DNA from: AP-16 sp036395835
GTDB taxonomy: Bacteria; Pseudomonadota; Alphaproteobacteria; Rhizobiales; Xanthobacteraceae
Assembly: GCA_036395835.1 (NCBI GenBank)
Contig: DASWCW010000255.1
Coordinates: 1-14,263 of the forward strand
Length of the DNA stretch: 14,263 nucleotides
Direction of reading: 5' to 3'
Shown here: positions 4,861-11,587 of the stretch, one piece after another
Layout of the letters: every line of letters begins with the position of its first letter
How positions within the stretch are numbered: the stretch's first letter is position 1
Notes under the pieces: generated by a model
Databases searched by the model: none
What the model was told of the DNA's origin: nothing
The model's input: only the letters and a program-made list of their open reading frames with translations
Translations under genes and position numbers: made by a program

Positions 4861-7686
4861 CTATTGCCCGAGCCGCTCGAGCAATGCCGGGACGTGCACC
4901 TGATCGGCCTTGTAGTTGCCGGTCAGCGTGTACATCACGATGTTGACTCCGGCCCGGAACGCGAACTCGCGCTGGCGCGGATCGCCGGGAACCAGCGGCA
5001 GCATCGGCTGGCCGTCGGGCCGAATGGCCCAGGCGCCGGCGAGGTCGTTGGAAGTAATGAGAATGGAAGAGACGCCGTCGCCGCCGCGAGCCGGGCGGCG
5101 GGGTTCATCCTCGCGTTCCGCCGGCATGGCTTCGACCCAAAGCTGGCCGGAGTTGAAGCGCCCGGGAAAGTCGCGAAGCAGAAAGAACGTCTTGGTCAGC
5201 ACGTGGTCGCGGGGAACCGGCTCGAGCTCGGGAATGTCGAGCGAGGACAGGATCGTGCGCAATGCGAGCATGCCCGGCCCGCGGCCCTCGCCGCCCAACC
5301 CGGGCACCGCCTCCACGGCGTCGCGGGTGTCGAACAGGATCGTGCCGCCCTGCTTCATATAGGCGTCGGCGCGCGCCAGGGCCTCGGCCGGCGGCCGCGC
5401 TGCGTTGGGCACCACCGGCCAATAGATCAGCGGAAAAAACCCAAGCTCGTCGCGGCCGATGTCGATCCCGATCGGCTCGCCGGCCTCGAGCGCGGTGCGC
5501 TGCGCCAGAAACAGCGTGAGCCCCTGCAGCCCGGCCTTGCTGGCGGCGTCGATTTCGGAATCCCCGGTGATCACATAGGCAAGCCGCGTCTGCAGCGTGC
5601 TTTTCATGGCGAAATCGTCGGACACCGGATCGGCGCGGCTGCTGCCGATCCCGAGCACGCCTGCCGCCGCGACGCCGCACAGGACGAGAATGGCCGCGGC
5701 CGCGCGCCGCCGCGGGACGAGCCGATGCCAGCCCCCGGCCAACGAGAACACCACGAACGAATCGATCAGGAGCAACACGAGCGCGGTAATGAACACGATG
5801 CCGCGAAGATCCTTGGGCTCGCTGAGCCGATACGGCTCGATCCGCGCCGAAAGCGCCGTTAGATCGATCGGCGCCGGACGATCGCCGGGGGCCAGCGTAT
5901 TGACGGCGAGCAGCCCTTCGGGCGGGCCGTAGAAGCCCGGCGGATGATCGGCGGTTGCGCGGGCCGTGTAGCCGCTCGGAACTGGCCGCGCGGTGGCGGG
6001 CGGGGGCTCGAAGCCGCCGAAGCCGTCGAGCACGCGGGTGGGAGAAACCACCTCGCGGCCCTTGGCGGTGCGGCCTTCGGCCTCGGCTGCGGCGGTCGAA
6101 CCGGCGAGGCCGACGATTCGCTTCAGCATGTCCACGAAAGTGCCCGAGAGCGGCAGATTCGACCAGCGGGTGTCCGCCGTCACGTGGAACAGCACGAGCA
6201 GTCCCTTGCCTCGACGCACCGCGGTCACCAGCGGGGTGCCGTCGGCCAGCGTCGCCCAGGTGCGATCGCCGAGATCCGAATCCGGTTCGGCAAGCACCTG
6301 CCGGGTCACGGTGACGTCGCCGGGAACCGGCGTGCCAAAAAAGGGACCCTCGCGGGAAAATCCGGTGAGCTGCTGCGGCTTTTCCCAGGTGAGGCTGCCG
6401 CCCAGGGTGCGGCCGCCGCGCCGCAGCCTGACCGGAACGAGATCGTCGTCGTCGGCCTCGGCGGCCGCAAGCCGCGGGCCGGCGAAACGAACCAGCACGC
6501 CGCCGTCCTCCATCCAGCGAATCAGCTGGTCGCGGGTTCCGCCAACGATGTTGCCGACGTCGGCCAGGATCAGCATCGGCAAATTCTGCTCGAGGAAACG
6601 TTCGATCGCCCGGGCGGGCGCGCGGCCCTCGGCGACGCGGACGTCGGCGAACGGGTTGAGCGCACGCGACAGGTAATAGACGGCATCGAGCAGCGGCTGC
6701 GCCGTCTCCGACGTGGCGCCGGAGACGAGCCCCACGGAGCGGCGGCGCCAGCGCTTGTCGAGCAGCTGGACCGCGCCCGCGGAACGCTCGCCGGCGAGTT
6801 CGAGCCGCGCAATGTCGTTGCGGATCTCGACCGGAAGATCGAATTGCGCCGCGGTCTGCCGCTCCTCGGACCGGAACTCGAAGCGCGCATCGCCGAGCGG
6901 CAGGCCCTTGAGGTCGAGCGCGCGGACGAGCCCGGTTTCGGGGGCGCCGGTCTCGGCGCGCAGCACTTGCACGCTCAGAGCGCCGGCGGCGTTATCGGCC
7001 GCCGCCAGCGCATGGGCGGGCGCGATGCCGCCGGTCACGACGGTAATGGGCCGGCGCTCGAGCAGGCGGGCGAGGCCCGAGACGAACGCATTGGCATTGC
7101 CCACGTCGATGCCGTCGGTGAGCCAGATCAGCTCGACCTGCGGCGTGGCTTCGAGAAAGCGCGCGATCGAGCCGAGCGTTTCAGAGCGATCGAGGGTGTG
7201 CGGCTTCGGCTTGATCTGGCGCAGCCGGACGCGCGCGGCTCCGGGAGTTTCAAGCGAGATGTCGTGCACCGGCTCGGACAGCGGCACGATCGCAACGCCG
7301 CGGCCGTCGGCTTCGGCGCGGACGATAAGCTCGTCGGCGGTGCGCAGGCGAACCTCCCAGGTCGCGGCGGCGCCCCAGGCGTCGTCGATGAGCAATGCGA
7401 TCGGGGCCGCCTTGGTGGCGGTCGCGAGCGGCGGATTCCACAGCGGACCCGCGACGGCGAAAATCATGAGCGCGGCAAGCGCCAATCGCAGCAGGGTCAG
7501 CCACCACGGCGTACGCGACGGGGTCTCCTCGCGCGGCGCAATGTCGAACAAGAGGCGCGTCGGCGGGAACGCGATCTGGCGCGGCCGCGGCGGGATCAGC
7601 CGCAACAGCCACCACAGCGCGGGGAGGACCAATAGCCCGAGCAGCACCAGCGGCTGGGCGAAGCCGAGCGGCAGACCCGCGATCAT
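4861..7686 (-). CDS. Large membrane protein: BatA-like N-terminus and C-terminal DUF4159 domain
   Basis: This 941-residue protein begins with the double-transmembrane module of Bacteroides-aerotolerance BatA-like proteins: helices at about 9-30 and 61-82 around PPRPRQIAFPPTRLLFDIAP (32-51). A vWA-like region follows (about 95-220), but where the metal motif D-x-S-x-S is expected it reads DDAWGAA (101-107), so metal binding is probably lost. A glutamine-amidotransferase-like region lies around 317-405 (PMLILADVGNI, GGVLVRFAGPR). Two further helices (about 629-650 and 662-680) precede the DUF4159 domain (about 697-940), which includes YVITGDSEID, FFPLIYWPV and GGTILFDTRDA. Its ATG overlaps the DUF58 stop as ATGA, with GAGG 5 bases before it, indicating translational coupling. 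Function is unknown beyond membership of a MoxR/DUF58 system. Confidence 0.9.
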   Translation of the reverse strand: MIAGLPLGFAQPLVLLGLLVLPALWWLLRLIPPRPRQIAFPPTRLLFDIAPREETPSRTPWWLTLLRLALAALMIFAVAGPLWNPPLATATKAAPIALLIDDAWGAAATWEVRLRTADELIVRAEADGRGVAIVPLSEPVHDISLETPGAARVRLRQIKPKPHTLDRSETLGSIARFLEATPQVELIWLTDGIDVGNANAFVSGLARLLERRPITVVTGGIAPAHALAAADNAAGALSVQVLRAETGAPETGLVRALDLKGLPLGDARFEFRSEERQTAAQFDLPVEIRNDIARLELAGERSAGAVQLLDKRWRRRSVGLVSGATSETAQPLLDAVYYLSRALNPFADVRVAEGRAPARAIERFLEQNLPMLILADVGNIVGGTRDQLIRWMEDGGVLVRFAGPRLAAAEADDDDLVPVRLRRGGRTLGGSLTWEKPQQLTGFSREGPFFGTPVPGDVTVTRQVLAEPDSDLGDRTWATLADGTPLVTAVRRGKGLLVLFHVTADTRWSNLPLSGTFVDMLKRIVGLAGSTAAAEAEGRTAKGREVVSPTRVLDGFGGFEPPPATARPVPSGYTARATADHPPGFYGPPEGLLAVNTLAPGDRPAPIDLTALSARIEPYRLSEPKDLRGIVFITALVLLLIDSFVVFSLAGGWHRLVPRRRAAAAILVLCGVAAAGVLGIGSSRADPVSDDFAMKSTLQTRLAYVITGDSEIDAASKAGLQGLTLFLAQRTALEAGEPIGIDIGRDELGFFPLIYWPVVPNAARPPAEALARADAYMKQGGTILFDTRDAVEAVPGLGGEGRGPGMLALRTILSSLDIPELEPVPRDHVLTKTFFLLRDFPGRFNSGQLWVEAMPAEREDEPRRPARGGDGVSSILITSNDLAGAWAIRPDGQPMLPLVPGDPRQREFAFRAGVNIVMYTLTGNYKADQVHVPALLERLGQ

Positions 7687-8639
7687 ACGTGCCTCGCGGA
7701 CAGCGGCAGCGCACGCCAGCGGTGAATGCCGGTGCCGTTCGGCCCGGCGCCCATTTGTCCATGCAGTCTCAACAGCAGCTCGCTCGCGGAACGGTCGGTG
7801 CGGTGGATGGTAAAAGTCCAGCCCAGCCGATCGGTTTCCTGACGGATCGCCGCGCGATGGGTCTCGACACGCCGCTCATAATCCGAACGCCAGGACTCGG
7901 CGCGGCCCGCCGTGATGGCGCCGGCCCCCTCCGGCTCGATGAACTCGATACGGCCGGCGTACGGGAACGTTTCCTCCGCCGGATCGACGATCTGGACCAC
8001 GTGACCGTGGGCGCCGGTGGCGGAGAGCTCGGCGATGGTCCGGCGCACCTCCTCGATCGGGCTCCACAGGTCCGAGAGGACGACGATCTCGGCGAAGGGC
8101 GACGGCGAGAACGAGGGAGGCAGGCTCGAAGGCGCCTGGCGATCGTGCACGATGGCCTGGGCCATCTTGTCGATCACGTTGCGATCCGCGGTCGGCCGCA
8201 TCAGGCCGGGAATGCCGATCCGCTCACCGCCTTCGACCAGCAGATGCCCCAGCGCAAAGCCCATCACGAGCGCGCGGTCAAGCTTGGTATCGGAGACAAG
8301 CGGCGAAGCAAACAGCATGGAGGGCGAACGGTCGGGCCAGATCCACACGGTGTGGGCCGCCTCCCATTCGCGCTCGCGAACATAAAGATGATCGTCGCGC
8401 GCCGAACGGCGCCAATCGACGCGGTGCGCCGGCTCGCCGGAGACGAAGCGTCGATATTGCCAAAAATTCTCGCCCGGTCCGGCCCGGCGCCGCCCGTGCA
8501 GGCCATGGATCACGGTGGCGGCGACGCGCCGCGCCTCCAGGATCAGGCGCGGCATGGCGGCGGTGAGCGAGCGCGCTCCCGCCGTGGCCCGGCGCGTCGT
8601 CTCGCCGTCGATGGTATTGGCAAATGCCTCGCTGGACAT
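7683..8639 (-). CDS. DUF58 domain protein, partner of MoxR ATPase
   Basis: This 318-residue protein has no predicted membrane helix or signal peptide, so it is probably cytosolic. The DUF58 core appears as FWQYRRFVSGEPAHRVDWRR (59-78) followed by SARDDHLYVREREWE. Next comes a vWA-like half with DRSPS (103-107), matching the metal-binding D-x-S-x-S motif, and IVVLSDLW later in the domain. DUF58 proteins are almost always encoded beside MoxR ATPases and are regarded as their adaptors or substrates. Here the gene starts 5 bases after the MoxR stop codon begins to read through, with a 4-base intergenic gap; GGA within the MoxR stop region lies 7 bases before the ATG. Its TGA overlaps the ATG of the DUF4159 gene. 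Confidence 0.93.
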   Translation of the reverse strand: MSSEAFANTIDGETTRRATAGARSLTAAMPRLILEARRVAATVIHGLHGRRRAGPGENFWQYRRFVSGEPAHRVDWRRSARDDHLYVREREWEAAHTVWIWPDRSPSMLFASPLVSDTKLDRALVMGFALGHLLVEGGERIGIPGLMRPTADRNVIDKMAQAIVHDRQAPSSLPPSFSPSPFAEIVVLSDLWSPIEEVRRTIAELSATGAHGHVVQIVDPAEETFPYAGRIEFIEPEGAGAITAGRAESWRSDYERRVETHRAAIRQETDRLGWTFTIHRTDRSASELLLRLHGQMGAGPNGTGIHRWRALPLSARHV

Positions 8640-8643
8640 TCGC

Positions 8644-9651
8644 TTATCCGATGCGCGCCCGCAGCCGACCGATCACGGCCTCGATGGTCTCGCCGTCGGC
8701 CCGTGCCGCGAAGGTGAGCGCCATGCGGTGCTTCAAGATCGGCTCCGCGAGATCGACGACATCGTCGATCGACGGAGCGAAGCGGCCCTCGAGCAGCGCG
8801 CGCGCCCGCACCGCCAGCATCAGCGCCTGGCTGGCGCGCGGGCTCGGTCCCCAGGCGATCAGCTTGGCGGTCTCGCCGCCTTCGGCCCCGGGACGCGCCG
8901 AGCGAACCAGCGCCAGGATCGCCTCGACCACCGATTCGCCGACCGGCAGGCGCCGCACCAGGCGTTGCGCCGCCATCAGGTCCTCGGCGGTCATCGCCGG
9001 CTTTGGCCGGCTTTCCTCGGCTCCGGTGGTCTCGAACAGGATCCTTCGTTCCGCCTCGCGGTCGGGATAGTCGACGTCGACCTGCATCAGGAACCGATCG
9101 AGCTGTGCCTCCGGCAGCGGATAGGTCCCTTCCTGCTCGAGCGGATTCTGGGTCGCGAGCACGTGAAACGGCTTGGGCAAGTCGTGGCGGGCGCCTGCGA
9201 CGGTGACGTGCTGTTCCTGCATGGCCTGCAGCAGGGCCGATTGCGTCCGCGGGCTTGCGCGGTTGATCTCGTCGGCCATCAGCAGCTGCGCGAAGATCGG
9301 CCCGGGAATGAACCGGAAGCTCCGCTTTGCCCCCGGGCTTTCCTCCAGCACTTCCGATCCGAGAATATCCGAGGGCATGAGGTCGGGCGTGAACTGGATG
9401 CGGCGGGCATCGAGCCCGAGCACGGTGCCCATGGTGTCGACCAGCTTGGTCTTGGCGAGCCCGGGAACTCCGACCAGCAGCGCGTGGCCGCCCGACAGCA
9501 CCGTCACCAACGCGCGCTCGACCACCCGCTCCTGGCCGAAAATGACCGCGCTGATCGCGGCCTTGGCCGACCTGACGTGGGCGGCGGTCGTCTCCGCGGC
9601 GCGCACGATCATGTCTTCCAGCTTTTCCAGTCCTTCGCCGGGCAATGACAT
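8644..9651 (-). CDS. MoxR family AAA+ ATPase
   Basis: This 335-residue protein is a chaperone-like AAA+ ATPase and the first gene of a four-gene operon. Walker A is GVPGLAKT (61-68), Walker B LLMADEIN (123-130), sensor 1 the Asn in ATQNP (166-170), and AQLDRF (182-187) holds the expected arginine finger. FTPDLMPSDILGSEV (87-101) is a hallmark MoxR segment, and the C-terminal lid domain is complete. Length is typical. Family members use ATP hydrolysis to mature or remodel protein complexes, often with vWA partners; the methanol dehydrogenase link of the name-giving MoxR does not apply here, since no such genes are present. AAGGAG at 9659-9664 lies 7 bases before the ATG, giving a confident start. 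Confidence 0.95.
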   Translation of the reverse strand: MSLPGEGLEKLEDMIVRAAETTAAHVRSAKAAISAVIFGQERVVERALVTVLSGGHALLVGVPGLAKTKLVDTMGTVLGLDARRIQFTPDLMPSDILGSEVLEESPGAKRSFRFIPGPIFAQLLMADEINRASPRTQSALLQAMQEQHVTVAGARHDLPKPFHVLATQNPLEQEGTYPLPEAQLDRFLMQVDVDYPDREAERRILFETTGAEESRPKPAMTAEDLMAAQRLVRRLPVGESVVEAILALVRSARPGAEGGETAKLIAWGPSPRASQALMLAVRARALLEGRFAPSIDDVVDLAEPILKHRMALTFAARADGETIEAVIGRLRARIG

Positions 9652-9658
9652 CAGGGGT

Positions 9659-9664
9659 CTCCTT
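9659..9664 (-). promoter_or_regulatory. Ribosome binding site of the MoxR gene
   Basis: On the minus strand these bases read AAGGAG, 7 bases before the ATG at 9651. This is the strongest initiation site in the four-gene operon, as expected for its first gene. Confidence 0.6.
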
Positions 9665-9850
9665 GCTCATTCGGGTAAACGCACGAAGAAGGCAAAAGGC
9701 CAAAATCGAAGTGATGCGACGCCAGGAGCCCGCGAATCTCGTACCGCTTCGCGCTCGTTTGCAGATTACGCTATTTTCCCCCCATAGGGCCTCCCGGACC
9801 GGTGATCACGATCCCGCGAGCGGACCACGCCGGTCCTGCAATTACATACG
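9665..9850. promoter_or_regulatory. Divergent intergenic region holding promoters for two operons
   Basis: The 206-base gap between the MoxR gene (minus) and the DUF1285 gene (plus) must hold both promoters. The only AT-richer stretch is about 9752-9785; TTGCAG near 9755 could be a -35 element for the plus strand, but no good -10 matches it. A small hairpin, GGACC (9822-9826) with GGTCC (9832-9836), lies close to the DUF1285 start. No operator or riboswitch was recognised. The limits given are those of the gap, not of a mapped site. Confidence 0.4.
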
Positions 9851-9857
9851 GGTGACC

Positions 9858-10454
9858 ATGGCGAACGAAGGGCAGGCGGGAGGAGGGCTCGACGCGATCG
9901 CGAGCTCGGTCAAGCGCGCCGGCGCCAAAGGCTTGCCGCCGGTGCATTTGTGGAACCCGCCCGATTGCGGCGACATCGAGATGCGGATCGCGGCGGACGG
10001 CACCTGGTTCTACCAGAAGACCCCGATCGGCCGGCCGGCCCTGGTCAGGCTGTTCGCTTCCGTCCTCAAGCGCGAGGGCGGGAAATACTTTCTGGTCACC
10101 CCGGTGGAAAAATGCGGGATTGCCGTCGATGACGTCCCGTTCCTCGCGGTCGAGCTCTATGTCGAGCAGGACACGAGCGGCCGCATCCTGCATTTTCGCA
10201 CCAATGTGGACGACTGGGTCGCCTGCGGGCCCGGTCACGCGCTGCGCTTCGAGCCGGAGCCGGAAACCGGGGGGCTCAAGCCCTATGTCCACGTGCGGCG
10301 CGAGCTGTGGGCCAAGGTGACGCGGGCGCTGTTCTACGATCTCGTCGAGCTCGGGGAGGAGCGCGACGTCGAGGGCGAGCGCATGTTCGGCGTGGTTTCG
10401 GGCGGCGAATTCTTCGCGATGGCACCCGCCGCCCAGATCAAGGATCTGCTGTAG
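9858..10454 (+). CDS. DUF1285 domain protein
   Basis: This 198-residue soluble protein matches the DUF1285 family, known structurally from alphaproteobacteria but without an assigned reaction. Recognisable segments are LPPVHLWNPPDCGDIEMRI (26-44), GTWFYQKTPIGRPALVRLFA (48-67) and YFLVTPVEKCGI (77-88). The C-terminal part, KPYVHVRRELWAKVTRALFY (141-160), is also typical. ATG at 9858 is chosen; a GTG two codons earlier (9852) is possible, and the Shine-Dalgarno is weak in both cases. The frame continues upstream to 9645, but that part is low-complexity and crosses the promoter region. It is followed at once by the Nudix gene (TAG directly before ATG), so the two are probably co-translated. DUF1285 next to a CoA-type Nudix gene and a CCA enzyme looks like the usual rhizobial order. 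Confidence 0.88.
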   Translation: MANEGQAGGGLDAIASSVKRAGAKGLPPVHLWNPPDCGDIEMRIAADGTWFYQKTPIGRPALVRLFASVLKREGGKYFLVTPVEKCGIAVDDVPFLAVELYVEQDTSGRILHFRTNVDDWVACGPGHALRFEPEPETGGLKPYVHVRRELWAKVTRALFYDLVELGEERDVEGERMFGVVSGGEFFAMAPAAQIKDLL

Positions 10455-11117
10455 ATGGCCGGCACGGCGCCGAAAACTCGATCGCTGCTCGGCCAGGATT
10501 TCTTCGATCGCGCGCACGAGCGATTGACGCTCGATGTGCCGCCGGGCCTCGACGACCCGAAGATCACGCCCGCGCGCGGCGATCATGACGCCGATCCGGT
10601 GATGCAGGCGATCGCCGAGGTGCGGCCGATCCGGCCGGCCGCCGTGCTGGTGCCGATCGTCGACCGACCCGAGCCCACCGTGCTGCTCACGCAACGCACG
10701 ACCGAGCTTTCGAGTCACGCCGGCCAGATCGCGTTTCCGGGCGGCAAGATCGACCCGGGTGACGAGACGCCGCTGGCGGCGGCGTTGCGCGAGGCCAGCG
10801 AGGAGATCGGGCTCGACCGGCGGCTCGTGCATCCGATCGGCTATCTCGACCTTTACATGACCACGCTCGGCTATCGCATCGTGCCGACGGTGGCCCGCGT
10901 CGACTCGGATTTCGAGCTCGCGCTCAACGCCGCGGAAGTCCACGACACCTTCGAAGTGCCGCTCGCGTTCCTGATGCAGCCGATCAACCATCAGCGCCAC
11001 AGCCGGGAATGGAATGGCATGGTGCGGCATTTCTATGCGATCCCGTTCGCCGACCGTTACATTTGGGGCGTGACCGCGGGAATCTTGCGCAATCTGCATG
11101 ACCGGATTTACCGGTGA
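10455..11117 (+). CDS. CoA-type Nudix hydrolase (probable CoA pyrophosphatase, NudL/NUDT7-like)
   Basis: This 220-residue cytosolic protein has both signatures of the CoA subgroup. The NuCoA motif spans about 77-97 (LLTQRTTELSSHAGQIAFPG), and the Nudix box about 97-120 ends in REASEEIGL (112-120), the helix that binds catalytic Mg or Mn ions. Members cut CoA or oxidised and acylated CoA into phosphopantetheine and adenosine 3',5'-bisphosphate. The spacing from the first glycines of the box to the first glutamate is one residue longer than the classical MutT form, as is usual in this subgroup. The ATG directly follows the TAG of DUF1285; a possible AAGGA site lies about 10 bases upstream, inside the DUF1285 coding region. 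Substrate is inferred from motifs only. Confidence 0.9.
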   Translation: MAGTAPKTRSLLGQDFFDRAHERLTLDVPPGLDDPKITPARGDHDADPVMQAIAEVRPIRPAAVLVPIVDRPEPTVLLTQRTTELSSHAGQIAFPGGKIDPGDETPLAAALREASEEIGLDRRLVHPIGYLDLYMTTLGYRIVPTVARVDSDFELALNAAEVHDTFEVPLAFLMQPINHQRHSREWNGMVRHFYAIPFADRYIWGVTAGILRNLHDRIYR

Positions 11118-11128
11118 CCCTCCGACGT

Positions 11129-11238
11129 GTCATGCCCCGCGGATGCGGGGCACCCAGTAACCAATATCGTGGATGGGATTCGACAGAGTTCCGTCCGCCT
11201 CCGAGGTTACTGGGTCGCCCGCATGCGCGGGCGATGAC
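11129..11238. repeat. Palindromic intergenic element, copy C (110 bases)
   Basis: The ends are GTCAT (11129-11133) and ATGAC (11234-11238). Inside each end is a hairpin: 8-base stems 11133-11140 and 11145-11152, and 6-base stems 11217-11222 and 11227-11232. A perfect 10-base inverted repeat, 11153-11162 with 11205-11214, then brings the halves together, leaving a 42-base loop. The whole could fold as a cruciform with two side hairpins. It differs in sequence from copies A and B, so it is a second repeat family. It lies between the Nudix gene and the DUF6111-like gene and may separate their expression. Confidence 0.8.
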
Positions 11239-11320
11239 AACTCAAAGATCGCTACGAGGCCTTGCGGTGAAATCCGCGCGGTGACAAGGAAACCAGACGA
11301 CCTACCTGCCGGAACTCTAG

Positions 11321-11587
11321 ATGATACGGCCCATCCTCACCGAGCTTGCGCTGTTCCTCGCGCCGTTCGCCGCCTATGCCCTGTTCCTATGGGCCACGCA
11401 GGCGGGCGTGCTCGACGCAAAATCGTGGCGGCTGCCGACGCTCGGCTGGCTCGCCGTTGCGGCCTTCGCGCTGATGATCGGCAGCTTCATCCTGATCGCG
11501 CAGTTCTCCGGCGCGCCGCCCGGCTCGACCTACGTGCCCGCGCACATCGAGAACGGCAAATTCGTGCCTGGTGCGATGAAGCGATGA
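11321..11587 (+). CDS. Small inner-membrane protein, DUF6111-like
   Basis: This 88-residue protein has two membrane helices, about 7-26 and 41-61, joined by a short polar loop (DAKSWRLPT). The tail GSTYVPAHIENGKFVPG (68-84) resembles the conserved end of the DUF6111 family, which occurs in alphaproteobacteria; no function is assigned. The start at 11321 has GGAA 6 bases upstream, a weak site. Its TGA overlaps the next gene's ATG (ATGA at 11584-11587), so it is translationally coupled to the CCA enzyme. The stop codon of the Nudix gene is about 200 bases upstream, with copy C in between, so a separate promoter is possible. Confidence 0.85.
   Translation: MIRPILTELALFLAPFAAYALFLWATQAGVLDAKSWRLPTLGWLAVAAFALMIGSFILIAQFSGAPPGSTYVPAHIENGKFVPGAMKR

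Noticed and set aside
3252..4946. Long open frame (564 codons) on the plus strand opposite the vWA/amidotransferase-like gene
   Set aside because: The translation is low-complexity, rich in Arg, Ala, Gly and His, with no recognisable domain. It mirrors a well-supported gene in GC-rich DNA.
4627..5862. Open frame of 411 codons spanning the junction of two operon genes on the opposite strand
   Set aside because: It crosses the stop and start of two real genes and has no family-like segments.
5944..7635. Long open frame (563 codons) on the plus strand opposite the DUF4159 gene
   Set aside because: Composition is Arg/Gly/Ala/Asp-rich without motifs. The opposite strand has clear membrane helices and a DUF4159 domain.
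9645..9857. Upstream extension of the DUF1285 frame
   Set aside because: It crosses the divergent promoter region and has no DUF1285-like sequence.
9771..11099. Open frame of 442 codons on the minus strand opposite the DUF1285 and Nudix genes
   Set aside because: It covers two recognised genes antisense, and the translation shows no motif.
11173..11583. N-terminal extension of the CCA enzyme frame
   Set aside because: It runs through repeat copy C and the whole DUF6111-like gene in another frame. The ATGA overlap at 11584 is a better start.
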